Shown: in pieces, positions 35,445 through 43,667 of the stretch
Numbering within the stretch: position 1 is the stretch's first letter
How the letters are laid out: each line of letters begins with the position of its first letter
Source of the DNA: JAGQVA01 sp041391725
GTDB lineage: Bacteria; Bacteroidota; Bacteroidia; J057
DNA: 64,000 nucleotides
Direction: 5' to 3'
Assembly: GCA_041391725.1 (NCBI GenBank)
Contig: JAWKNL010000014.1
Location: forward strand, 62,001 to 126,000
The notes under the pieces: model-generated
The model's input: the letters and a program-made list of their open reading frames with translations, nothing else
Database searches by the model: none
Told to the model about the DNA's origin: nothing
Made by a program: the position numbers and the translations under genes

Positions 35445-36038
35445 ATGAATTCACTCACAGAAATACACCTGAAGGATGGGCAACTATGGTATGCGCCATC
35501 CTTTTTTTCTGATTCGGAAAGCGACAACTATCTTCATATCCTCGGTGAGGAAATTGCCTGGCGGCAGGAGTCTGTGCAGATTTTCGGCAAAAAAATACCC
35601 CAGCCCCGCCTTTCCGCCTGGTATGGAGACAGTGGAAAGGAATACACATATTCCGGACTTTCCTGGTCGCCGCTTCCCTGGACAGAAACATTAATGCAAA
35701 TTAAATCGCGTATTGAACAAGCGTTTCCCGGGCAGGTTTACAATAGTGTCTTACTCAACCTGTACAGAAATGGCAAGGACAGTATGGGCTGGCACAGCGA
35801 CGATGAGGTTTCGCTGGGAAAAAACCCGGTCATCGCCTCGGTCAGTTTTGGAGAAACCCGCCAGTTTCAGATGCGGCATAAAGAGAATAAAAAGGAAACC
35901 CGGTTTTCTTTGTCCCTTACACACGGCAGCCTTCTGATTATGGCAAAAGAAACACAGCACTACTGGCAGCATCAGATTCCTAAAACTGCCCGTCCTGTAG
36001 CTTCCCGTATCAATCTCACTTTCCGCTGGATTATCTAA
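35445..36038 (+). CDS. AlkB-type 2-oxoglutarate/Fe(II) dioxygenase
   Basis: 197-residue DNA/RNA alkylation repair enzyme of the ALKBH2/3-like group. The double-stranded beta-helix core shows NLYRNGKDSMGWHSDDE (Fe ligands His and Asp in H-x-D), SFGETRQFQMRHK, the distal Fe His in YWQHQIPK and the 2-oxoglutarate Arg in ASRINLTFRW. It removes methyl groups from 1-methyladenine and 3-methylcytosine. Same strand and 15 bp after the Dabb gene; the NUDIX regulator begins 14 bp later. Confidence 0.92.
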   Translation: MNSLTEIHLKDGQLWYAPSFFSDSESDNYLHILGEEIAWRQESVQIFGKKIPQPRLSAWYGDSGKEYTYSGLSWSPLPWTETLMQIKSRIEQAFPGQVYNSVLLNLYRNGKDSMGWHSDDEVSLGKNPVIASVSFGETRQFQMRHKENKKETRFSLSLTHGSLLIMAKETQHYWQHQIPKTARPVASRINLTFRWII

Positions 36039-36052
36039 CAGGTATTTGTAAA

Positions 36053-36769
36053 TTGAACGGGTATTTACAGATGAAGATGAGTAACCACTACAAGAATACG
36101 GAGAAACACCACGTTGCCGTAGATAATATTATTTTCGGTTTTGACGGCAACCGGCTGATGCTGCTTGTTGTCAAACGGCAGATAGAACCCTGCAAGGGAG
36201 AATGGTCTCTCATGGGAGGGTTTGTAGGTAAAAACGAAAGCCTGGACGAAGCCGCGGCCCGCGTCGTAAAAATTACCACAGGGCTGGAAGACGTATTTAT
36301 GGAGCAGTTTTTCACCTACGGAGAGGTGGATAGGGATACCGAAGCCCGGACGATTTCCGTAGCCTATTATACACTCATCAGGGTAGAACATCACGACCAT
36401 GCGCTGGGGCAGCAACACGGCGCCCGGTGGTTTCCGCTGGAAAATTTGCCCCACCTTATTTTTGACCACAATCAGATGGTGAAAGATGCACTACAGGTGC
36501 TCGCCGTCAAAACCCGCAATCAACCCGTAGGATTTGAGCTTCTGCCAGAGAAATTTACCATCCCCCAGTTGCGCGCCCTCTATGAAGCAATTACCGGAAA
36601 ACCGCTTGACCCCGGAAATTTCAGCAAGAAATTGCACAATATGAAACTGCTTACCCGGCTCGATGAAAAGGATAAATCACAATCCAAAAAGGGCGCATTC
36701 TATTACCGGTTTGACAAGATCAGATACGAAGAGTTGCAAAAGGAAGGATTACTTTTTGAACTAAAATAA
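36053..36769 (+). CDS. araR: NUDIX-type transcriptional regulator of arabinose utilisation
   Basis: 238-residue regulator: an N-terminal NUDIX-like domain (about 15-150) and a C-terminal winged-helix domain (about 155-238) with FTIPQLRALYEAITGKPLDP and NFSKKLHNMKLL. The NUDIX box is degenerate (GGFVGKNESLDEAAARVVKI with VVKI in place of the catalytic REUxEE Glu residues), so hydrolysis is unlikely and the domain should bind a sugar ligand, as described for AraR of Bacteroides. Genes araB, araD, symporter and araA follow directly on the same strand. The symbol is assigned by architecture and context. Confidence 0.85.
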   Translation: MNGYLQMKMSNHYKNTEKHHVAVDNIIFGFDGNRLMLLVVKRQIEPCKGEWSLMGGFVGKNESLDEAAARVVKITTGLEDVFMEQFFTYGEVDRDTEARTISVAYYTLIRVEHHDHALGQQHGARWFPLENLPHLIFDHNQMVKDALQVLAVKTRNQPVGFELLPEKFTIPQLRALYEAITGKPLDPGNFSKKLHNMKLLTRLDEKDKSQSKKGAFYYRFDKIRYEELQKEGLLFELK

Positions 36770-36789
36770 GGAAATTTTTAGGGGAACTC

Positions 36790-36820
36790 TTGCTTTAGAT
36801 AAGTGTAGCATCTACATTTA
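36790..36820 (+). promoter_or_regulatory. araB promoter with palindromic candidate AraR operator
   Basis: A -33 TTG at 36790-36792 and a -7 box TACATTTA at 36813-36820 (7 of 8 matches to TAnnTTTG) are 20 bp apart. Overlapping the -7 box is a near-perfect palindrome, TAAGTGTAG-CAT-CTACATTTA (36800-36820), nine-base arms with one mismatch. A repressor bound there would block RNA polymerase. The distance to the araB start (36853) is 32 bp. Confidence 0.65.
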
Positions 36821-36852
36821 AGGATATAGTACTACATACTATTACTACTCCT

Positions 36853-38511
36853 ATGGAAAAATCTCTGTTGATCGGCATTGACTTTGGCACCGATTCGGCC
36901 CGCGCTGCACTGATACAGGCGGAGGACGGAAAAGAAATTGCCAGTGCTGTGCGTTATTACAGCCGCTGGAAAGCGGGAAAATACTGCAATCCCGTCGCCA
37001 ATCAGTTTCGCCAGCATCCATTGGATTATATAGAATCACTCGAATCCGCCGTGAGGGAAGTGCTTTCTCATGCTCCTGCAAATGCAGTCAGGGCGATTGC
37101 TGTGGATACAACCGGCTCAACTCCGGTTGCCGTCAACGCAGCAGGTGTGCCACTTGCACTTACGCCCGGCTTTGAAGAAAATCCGCATGCAATGTTTATC
37201 CTGTGGAAAGACCATACGGCGATTCGGGAAGCGGAAGAAATCAATTCACTTTGCGCCCGGTGGGAAATTGATTACTCTAAGTATTCGGGAGGGATTTATT
37301 CTTCCGAATGGTTTTGGGCTAAAATCCTCCGCACACTCAGAGCCGATGAAGCTGTAAGAAAAGCAGCTTTTTCCTGGGTCGAACACTGCGACTGGGTTCC
37401 ATTCCTTCTTTGTGGCGGTACGGATGTGATGGAAATGAAAAGAAGCCGTTGTGCAGCCGGCCACAAAGCGCTGTGGCATGAAGATTTTGGTGGACTTCCC
37501 TCCAATGATTTTTTTGTTGCGCTCGACCCCCTGCTCGACGGACTTACCGCTCGCCTTTTTTCCCAAACCTATACTTCTGATATTGCCGCCGGAACGCTCT
37601 CTCCCGAATGGGCACAGCGCCTCGGGCTGAGTACTGATGTCGTCGTCAGTGTGGGCGCATTTGATGCACATATGGGAGCAGTAGGAGGTACATTGGAACC
37701 CTATTACCTGAGCAAGGTAATGGGAACTTCCACCTGTGATATTCTGGTTGCACCAGCGGAGGAAGCGGGCGATAAACTGGTTAAAGGCATCTGCGGGCAG
37801 GTCAATGGCAGTGTTATCCCCGGCATGCTGGGCCTGGAAGCCGGGCAGTCGGCATTTGGTGATGTGTATGCATGGTTTAAGAAAATATTGGGCTGGTCAG
37901 TCGAAACGGCAATTGGCCGTTCGAATCTACTCGATGATGCACTCAAAACCCAACTGATAGAAGAGTCACTGGATCGTATTATTCCTGAAATCACCCGTGC
38001 GGCAGAAGAAGTTGACCCGGAAGTTTCGGGTATTATTGCCCTCGACTGGATGAATGGGAGGCGCACACCCGACGCAAACCAGGCGCTTAAGGGGGCGATT
38101 CTCGGACTGAATCTGGGTAGTGATGCTCCGGCCATATTTCGCGCGCTGGTAGAAGCCACCTGTTTTGGCGCAAGGACGATTGTGGAAAGGTTTATCGAAG
38201 AAGGAATTCCCATTAAGGGAGTTATCGGCCTGGGAGGCGTGGCAAAAAAGTCTCCTTTTGTCATGCAGGTTCTGGCAGATGTACTAAACCGCCCGATCAA
38301 AATCGCTGCTTCCGAACAGACCTGCGCCCTGGGTGCGGCCATGTTTGCGGCAACAGCAGCAGGCATTTACCCTGACGTGCATTCGGCTATGACCGCCATG
38401 AGTTCCGGCTTTGACAGGGTCTATACTCCGGATTCAGCTATGGCGCTAAAATACGACAGGCTATATCGCAACTATATCGAAGCTGGCATTATGGTCGAAA
38501 AACTAAGCTGA
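36853..38511 (+). CDS. araB: L-ribulokinase
   Basis: 552-residue FGGY-family kinase, phosphorylates L-ribulose to L-ribulose 5-phosphate. N-terminal phosphate 1 motif IGIDFGTDSARAALIQAEDG, FGGY first signature around WIMWKDHTA-like FILWKDHTAIREAEEIN, ALDWMNGRRTPDANQALKGA, and the C-terminal GVIGLGGVAKKSPFVMQVLA. Length is typical. The start is the ATG in the leader ATTACTACTCCTATG. First gene of the araB-araD-symporter-araA operon, next to the AraR-type regulator. Confidence 0.96.
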   Translation: MEKSLLIGIDFGTDSARAALIQAEDGKEIASAVRYYSRWKAGKYCNPVANQFRQHPLDYIESLESAVREVLSHAPANAVRAIAVDTTGSTPVAVNAAGVPLALTPGFEENPHAMFILWKDHTAIREAEEINSLCARWEIDYSKYSGGIYSSEWFWAKILRTLRADEAVRKAAFSWVEHCDWVPFLLCGGTDVMEMKRSRCAAGHKALWHEDFGGLPSNDFFVALDPLLDGLTARLFSQTYTSDIAAGTLSPEWAQRLGLSTDVVVSVGAFDAHMGAVGGTLEPYYLSKVMGTSTCDILVAPAEEAGDKLVKGICGQVNGSVIPGMLGLEAGQSAFGDVYAWFKKILGWSVETAIGRSNLLDDALKTQLIEESLDRIIPEITRAAEEVDPEVSGIIALDWMNGRRTPDANQALKGAILGLNLGSDAPAIFRALVEATCFGARTIVERFIEEGIPIKGVIGLGGVAKKSPFVMQVLADVLNRPIKIAASEQTCALGAAMFAATAAGIYPDVHSAMTAMSSGFDRVYTPDSAMALKYDRLYRNYIEAGIMVEKLS

Positions 38512-38516
38512 AAACC

Positions 38517-39212
38517 ATGAGTTACAAAGACATCAAAGAAGCTGCCTACGAAGGAAACATTGCCCTGCCCGGACTGGGACTGGTCATGTTTACCTTTGGG
38601 AATGTAAGTGCTGTGGACCGCGACAAAGGAGTATTTGCCATAAAACCAAGCGGCGTCCCTTACGATGTGTTATCGCCCCATGATATGGTCGTGGTTGATT
38701 TCGAATCGCAGATTGTCGAAGGGAAAAAACGCCCTTCTTCCGATACCAAAACCCATGCAGTACTCTACAAACACTGGGAAGGCATCGGCAGTATTGTGCA
38801 TACACATTCTACATATGCAACGGCATGGGCACAAACACAGACCGATATTCCCATCTTTGGAACCACCCATGCAGATCATCTCGCCTGCGATATTCCCTGT
38901 GCGCCGGTAATGAGTGACGAACATATCAGAGGGGACTACGAATGGATGACCGGTTTCCAGATTCTGGATTTTTTCAAAGAGAAAAATCTGTCATGGGAGG
39001 AAGTGGAAATGGTACTCGTCGCCTGCCACGCGCCTTTTACCTGGGGAAAGACAGTGGAAAAAGCCGTGTACAACAGTGCAGTTCTGGAAGAAATCGCAAA
39101 AATGGCCTGGATAACGAGGCAAATCAGGCCGGATGCGCCATCCATGAAACAATCTTTAATTCAAAAACATTACGAACGCAAGCATGGGAAAAATGCTTAT
39201 TATGGACAATAA
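38517..39212 (+). CDS. araD: L-ribulose-5-phosphate 4-epimerase
   Basis: 231-residue class II aldolase-fold epimerase that converts L-ribulose 5-phosphate to D-xylulose 5-phosphate. Zn ligands and catalytic residues are visible in HTHSTYATAWAQT, TTHADHL and VACHAPFTWGK (His residues in the expected spacing), and the substrate phosphate site in FGNVSAVDR and KPSGVPYD. Starts 5 bp after araB. Confidence 0.95.
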   Translation: MSYKDIKEAAYEGNIALPGLGLVMFTFGNVSAVDRDKGVFAIKPSGVPYDVLSPHDMVVVDFESQIVEGKKRPSSDTKTHAVLYKHWEGIGSIVHTHSTYATAWAQTQTDIPIFGTTHADHLACDIPCAPVMSDEHIRGDYEWMTGFQILDFFKEKNLSWEEVEMVLVACHAPFTWGKTVEKAVYNSAVLEEIAKMAWITRQIRPDAPSMKQSLIQKHYERKHGKNAYYGQ

Positions 39213-39229
39213 ACTAATTATCTACTACT

Positions 39230-40849
39230 ATGAATCAACTTGACCTGTTAGACTGGAGCGTACTTGGCGGCTATTTTCTGGTACTCTTTGGTATCGCCTT
39301 GTGGGTAATCCGGCAAAAGCAAAACAGCACCGAGGATTATTTTCTTGCTGGCCGAAATATAGGCTGGTTTGTAGTCGGTGCATCTATATTCGCCTCCAAT
39401 ATCGGTTCGGAGCACGTCGTAGGGCTTGCAGGCACGGGCGCATCCAATAAAATGCCCCTGCTGATATATGAACTTCACGCCTGGGTGGTGCTCATGCTGG
39501 GTTGGGTGTTTCTGCCTTTTTATGCCCGGGCAGGTGTATTTACGATGCCCGAATTTCTCGAAAAAAGATATGGCCCCAACACCCGTTGGTTTTTATCCAT
39601 TTTTTCACTTATCGCCTATGTGCTCACCAAAGTTTCGGTGACGGTATATGCAGGCGGTATTGTGATTGCCACGCTACTGGGAATTGATTTTTGGCTGGGA
39701 GCACTTGCGACTGTCATTCTTACGGGTATTTATACGGTACTGGGCGGAATGCGCGCGGTGGTTTATACCGAAGCAGTACAAACGGTCATTCTGGTCATCG
39801 GAGCTGGCCTGCTTACGATCATAGGTTTGAACGCTGTGGGCGGATGGGCTGAATTAAAAGCTACGGTCGGGCCTACTTATTTTAATATGTGGCGCCCAGC
39901 TACCGATCCCGACTACCCCTGGCCCAGCCTGCTGATCACCAGTTCGATTGTAGGTATCTGGTACTGGTGTACCGATCAGTATATCGTGCAGCGCACACTG
40001 AGCGCCCGGAATCTCACAGAAGGCCGCAGAGGAACCATTTTCGGAGGATTTCTTAAACTCCTGCCTGTATTTATTTTCCTCGTACCGGGTGTGGTTGCAC
40101 TCGCACTCAAACAAAAAGGTCTGCTTGCCTGGGAAACCGCCGATCAGGCATTCCCTTCGCTGCTCATGAACGTTATGCCCTCCGGGCTGAGAGGACTGGT
40201 AGCCGCCGGGCTGCTTGCCGCGCTTATGAGCTCACTCGCATCGGTGTTTAATTCCTGCTCCACGCTGTTTACCGTGGATGTGTATAAAAAACTGCGTCCC
40301 GAAACCGACGAAAAGCAACTGGTAAGAATCGGGCAGATCGCCACAGGTATCGTCGTAATTGCCGGCGTTGCATGGATTCCGGTTATGCAGAATATCTCTG
40401 GTGTCTTATACGAATACCTCCAATCAGTACAGTCGTATATTGCCCCACCGATTACCGCCGTATTTTTGCTGGGTATTTTCTCCAAACGCATCAATACCCG
40501 CGGTGCAATGGCTACGATGGTTTCAGGGCTGATTATCGGAGTTATACGTATTTCGCTCGAACTGGGAAAAAATCATTTTGCAGAAGGCAGTGTTCTCCAT
40601 ACACTAGGTTCGATGAACTTCCTGACCTTTGCCGCATGGTTTTTCCTGCTCTCGGTACTGATTACGATTACGGTAAGCCTTACCTCGCAAATGCCTTCTG
40701 CTGAAAAACTCAGTGGCTTGACGTTTCAAACCCTTACAGATGAGCAAAAAGCCGCCAGCAGAGCCAGTTATACCATGTGGGACATCGTTGCTTCCCTGGC
40801 GGTGATTGCCGTAGTCGCTTATGTAATGCTTTCTTTTAACGGAAACTAA
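39230..40849 (+). CDS. Sodium/sugar symporter (SSS/SGLT family), probably L-arabinose
   Basis: 539-residue sodium:solute symporter with about 14 helices. The SGLT-type segment YWCTDQYIVQRTLSARNLTE is the strongest family evidence; GRNIGWFVVGASIFASNIGSEHVVG is the helix-1 Na/sugar motif. Encoded between araD and araA, it should import L-arabinose with Na+. Preceded by the leader TATCTACTACT. Chemically related pentoses cannot be excluded. Confidence 0.9.
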   Translation: MNQLDLLDWSVLGGYFLVLFGIALWVIRQKQNSTEDYFLAGRNIGWFVVGASIFASNIGSEHVVGLAGTGASNKMPLLIYELHAWVVLMLGWVFLPFYARAGVFTMPEFLEKRYGPNTRWFLSIFSLIAYVLTKVSVTVYAGGIVIATLLGIDFWLGALATVILTGIYTVLGGMRAVVYTEAVQTVILVIGAGLLTIIGLNAVGGWAELKATVGPTYFNMWRPATDPDYPWPSLLITSSIVGIWYWCTDQYIVQRTLSARNLTEGRRGTIFGGFLKLLPVFIFLVPGVVALALKQKGLLAWETADQAFPSLLMNVMPSGLRGLVAAGLLAALMSSLASVFNSCSTLFTVDVYKKLRPETDEKQLVRIGQIATGIVVIAGVAWIPVMQNISGVLYEYLQSVQSYIAPPITAVFLLGIFSKRINTRGAMATMVSGLIIGVIRISLELGKNHFAEGSVLHTLGSMNFLTFAAWFFLLSVLITITVSLTSQMPSAEKLSGLTFQTLTDEQKAASRASYTMWDIVASLAVIAVVAYVMLSFNGN

Positions 40850-40863
40850 ATCAACCATATCTT

Positions 40864-42372
40864 ATGTCCTATTTTGAATCCTGCCAGGTATGGTTCCTGA
40901 CCGGAAGCCAACACCTTTATGGCGAAGAAACCCTGAATCAGGTAATGGCTCACGCCGTTGAAATTGTAAAAACACTCAATCAGGAGTCTGAAATCCCGGT
41001 TAACATTGTTTTCAAACCGGTTCTCACCACGCCTGAAGCGATTACCCGGATTTGCCGCGAAGCCAGTAATGAAGATACCTGCATAGGTGTCATGGCCTGG
41101 ATGCATACATTTTCTCCGGCAAAAATGTGGATTGGAGGCCTTCAGGCGCTACAGAAGCCGCTCCTTCACTTTCACACGCAGTTTAACCGCGATATCCCCT
41201 GGGCCGATATTGATATGGATTTTATGAATCTCAATCAATCTGCTCACGGAGGACGGGAGTTTGGATTTATCAATACCCGGTTGCGCCGCAACCGGAAAGT
41301 GGTAGTCGGACACTGGCAGGACCCGGAGGTGCATCATCGCGTGGCCGTGTGGATGCGCGCAGCAGCGGCGTGGCAGGACTCGCAGCACCTTCGTATTGCC
41401 CGTATCGGGGACAATATGCGGCAGGTGGCAGTGACCGAAGGGGATAAGGTGTCAGCACAGATTCAGTTTGGATACGCTGTCAATGGGTATGGACTGGGAG
41501 ATGTTGTTGCTTTTGTGAATCAGGTTTCAGACGCAGCCATTGACAATCTGACCGGTCTGTATGCAGACAGTTACCGCCTGGCGCCAGAGCTGCATAAAGG
41601 AAAAAGCCGCCACGCTTCTCTTCGCGATGCTGCGCGCATCGAGCTTGGGCTGCGTGCCTTTCTTGAAACCGGTAATTTTGGCGGTTTCACCGATACGTTT
41701 GAAAACCTCCACGGTCTGGTTCAGTTGCCGGGCATTGCTTCGCAAAGGCTGATGGCTGACGGATATGGATTTGGAGCCGAAGGCGACTGGAAAACCGCGG
41801 CGCTTGTGCGTGCCATGAAAGTTATGGCGCAGGGGCTCGAAGGGGGAAATTCGTTTATGGAGGATTATACCTACCATTTTTCCCCCGACGGCATGCAGGT
41901 TCTGGGTGCGCATATGCTCGAAATCTGCCCCAGTATTGCCAGCGAAAAGCCGTCGTGTGAAATCCACCCACTGGGAATAGGAGGTAAAGATGATCCGGTC
42001 AGGCTTGTATTTGACGTAGCTGCCGGGCAGGCATTAAATGCGTCTGTCATAGATATGGGCAATCGCTTCCGTCTGCTTGTCAATACAGTGGAAGTAGTAA
42101 ATCCGGAGCAGGCGCTACCCAAACTCCCGGTAGCAAGGGTTTTGTGGAAGCCACATCCCGATCTGAAAACTGGTGCAGCGGCGTGGATCCTTGCAGGAGG
42201 CGCACATCACACCTGCTTCAGCCAGAATCTGACCGTTGAGTATCTGGAAGATTTTGCCGAAATGGCTGACATCGAAATGGTTCTGATCGACTCAGAAACT
42301 ACCCTTCGCAACCTGAAACAGGAACTGCGAAACAATGAGGTGTATTATCATCTGGGCAGAGGAATAAGATAA
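40864..42372 (+). CDS. araA: L-arabinose isomerase
   Basis: 502-residue isomerase, converts L-arabinose to L-ribulose. Starts MSYFESCQVWFLTGSQHLYG, contains CIGVMAWMHTFSPAKMW and LLHFHTQFNRDIPW, and has the metal-binding Glu/His in ASLRDAARIELGLRAFLETG, EGDWKTAALVRAMKVM, GNSFMEDYTYHF and MLEICPSIA. Typical length. Last gene of the arabinose operon; it ends 7 bp before the convergent glsB-like gene. Confidence 0.97.
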   Translation: MSYFESCQVWFLTGSQHLYGEETLNQVMAHAVEIVKTLNQESEIPVNIVFKPVLTTPEAITRICREASNEDTCIGVMAWMHTFSPAKMWIGGLQALQKPLLHFHTQFNRDIPWADIDMDFMNLNQSAHGGREFGFINTRLRRNRKVVVGHWQDPEVHHRVAVWMRAAAAWQDSQHLRIARIGDNMRQVAVTEGDKVSAQIQFGYAVNGYGLGDVVAFVNQVSDAAIDNLTGLYADSYRLAPELHKGKSRHASLRDAARIELGLRAFLETGNFGGFTDTFENLHGLVQLPGIASQRLMADGYGFGAEGDWKTAALVRAMKVMAQGLEGGNSFMEDYTYHFSPDGMQVLGAHMLEICPSIASEKPSCEIHPLGIGGKDDPVRLVFDVAAGQALNASVIDMGNRFRLLVNTVEVVNPEQALPKLPVARVLWKPHPDLKTGAAAWILAGGAHHTCFSQNLTVEYLEDFAEMADIEMVLIDSETTLRNLKQELRNNEVYYHLGRGIR

Positions 42373-42379
42373 ACCCGTA

Positions 42380-42631
42380 TCAGGTATTTTTCTTTACCAG
42401 CCCTACGATAAACAAAAGGGTAACCGCACCAATGACAGAGGTGATCAGAGAAGGAATAATTCCTGATCCGCCGTAAAAGCCCAGGGTGTTGAGCAGCCAT
42501 CCGCCCAAAACACCACCGATAAGTCCGACAATGAGATTGCCGACCAGGCCAAAACCACGGCCTTTCATAATCTGTCCGCCAATATATCCGGCAGCAATTC
42601 CAATAAGGGCATAATACAGAAGCGATGACAT
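42380..42631 (-). CDS. GlsB/YeaQ/YmgE family stress membrane protein
   Basis: 83-residue membrane protein with three helices and the glycine-rich pattern GIAAGYIGGQIMKGRGFGLV and NLIVGLIGGVLGGWLLNTLG. This transglycosylase-associated family is common in stress responses but has no proven activity. Upstream is a nested inverted-repeat region. Confidence 0.9.
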   Translation of the reverse strand: MSSLLYYALIGIAAGYIGGQIMKGRGFGLVGNLIVGLIGGVLGGWLLNTLGFYGGSGIIPSLITSVIGAVTLLFIVGLVKKNT

Positions 42632-42639
42632 AAGTTTCA

Positions 42640-42754
42640 GGGTTAGGGTTTAAAAAACAATTTTCCCATATCAGGGCACACCTAATATGGGAAAATTTTG
42701 CTTAAAAAAAAATTAGGGGACTCGATCCCTGTTTGGGAGAGTCAACCCTAACCC
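42640..42754. repeat. Nested inverted repeats between scpA and the GlsB-like gene
   Basis: Outer pair: GGGTTAGGGTT at 42640-42650 and AACCCTAACCC at 42744-42754. Inner pair: AATTTTCCCATAT (42659-42671) and ATATGGGAAAATT (42685-42697). The inner hairpin is followed by GTTTTTTAAA when read on the minus strand, so it can act as terminator for scpA. The outer arms enclose it and reach the 5' leader of the glsB-like gene. No TTAGGG array, so not telomeric. Confidence 0.75.
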
Positions 42755-42825
42755 CTAGCTTCTGTATCTGGCGTAATGCCTATAAGAACAATTCAAATAT
42801 AGGGGCGGATTTTTTATTATGCAAA

Positions 42826-43626
42826 TTATTCATTATCCGTACTATCATCGTCAATGAAAGATTCCTCGGGTACAGGTTCCTTTTTGGTCATCCAGAAGTT
42901 GTTGAATCCTTCGCCGATAATAATGGATATTTTTTGAAGTTGTACCAGTTCGAGAATAGCTAAAAAGCTGAAAACCACATAGATGAGCACCTTTTCCTCC
43001 ATCACAAAGGAGACAAAATCCACTCGTCCGTTGATATGGACTTTTTCCAGCATGTTGTTTTTTACTTCTTCGACGGTGTAAGGATATTTGCGAATTACAT
43101 GCCGGGGTTTCTGAAGCTGATCCTGATGCCGGGTCCATATTCGCTGAAACGTCCGCATAAGGGAATACATATCAAGCCCCACCAGTTCTTCTCCGGGGTA
43201 TTGTGTCTCGAGAAATAACTTTTCTTCCTGTTTTGAAAAACCGCGCTCCGCACGCTGCGCCTGCTCTGTTTCCAGTTTTTCGAGGTCTGCCAGTACCGCC
43301 TTATAGCGTTTGTACTCCAGAAGCCTGGCTACGAGTTCTTCTCTTGGGTCAATTTCTTCTCCCGCTTCATTCAGCACAGGTCTTGGCAAAAGCATTTTAG
43401 CTTTGATACGCATGAGGGTACTGGCCACCAGAATAAACTCTGCGGCAAGTTCAATATTCATCTCACGCATTGCGTGCATGTAATCCAGAAAATCACGGGT
43501 GATTTTGGCGATCGGAATATCATGGATGTCCAGTTCGTCCCGCTCAATAAAAAAAAGCAGAAGGTCAAAGGGCCCTTCAAACTGTGGCAGTTCTATCCGC
43601 CAGGTATTTTCCTGTACTGATTCCAT
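42826..43626 (-). CDS. scpA: Segregation and condensation protein A
   Basis: 266-residue kleisin subunit of the SMC-ScpAB complex that organises the chromosome. The start is typical (MESVQENTWRIELPQFEGPFDLLL), followed by FIERDELDIHDIPIAKITRD and AAEFILVASTLMRIKAKMLL. The C-terminal region has VEEVKNNMLEKVHING and the winged helix. ScpB and SMC are not in the window. 41 bp after the membrane TPR protein gene, so possibly in its operon. Confidence 0.94.
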   Translation of the reverse strand: MESVQENTWRIELPQFEGPFDLLLFFIERDELDIHDIPIAKITRDFLDYMHAMREMNIELAAEFILVASTLMRIKAKMLLPRPVLNEAGEEIDPREELVARLLEYKRYKAVLADLEKLETEQAQRAERGFSKQEEKLFLETQYPGEELVGLDMYSLMRTFQRIWTRHQDQLQKPRHVIRKYPYTVEEVKNNMLEKVHINGRVDFVSFVMEEKVLIYVVFSFLAILELVQLQKISIIIGEGFNNFWMTKKEPVPEESFIDDDSTDNE

Positions 43627-43667
43627 TGTTTCGCAAGATACGCAATCTCTGTAATCCGCCGGGGGAA

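Noticed and set aside
36053..36769. Active NUDIX hydrolase
   Set aside because: The catalytic Glu residues of the NUDIX box are replaced and a winged-helix domain follows; context fits a sugar-responsive regulator.
42640..42754. Telomere-like GGGTTAGGGTT motif
   Set aside because: Only two copies in opposite orientation; better explained as arms of nested inverted repeats.
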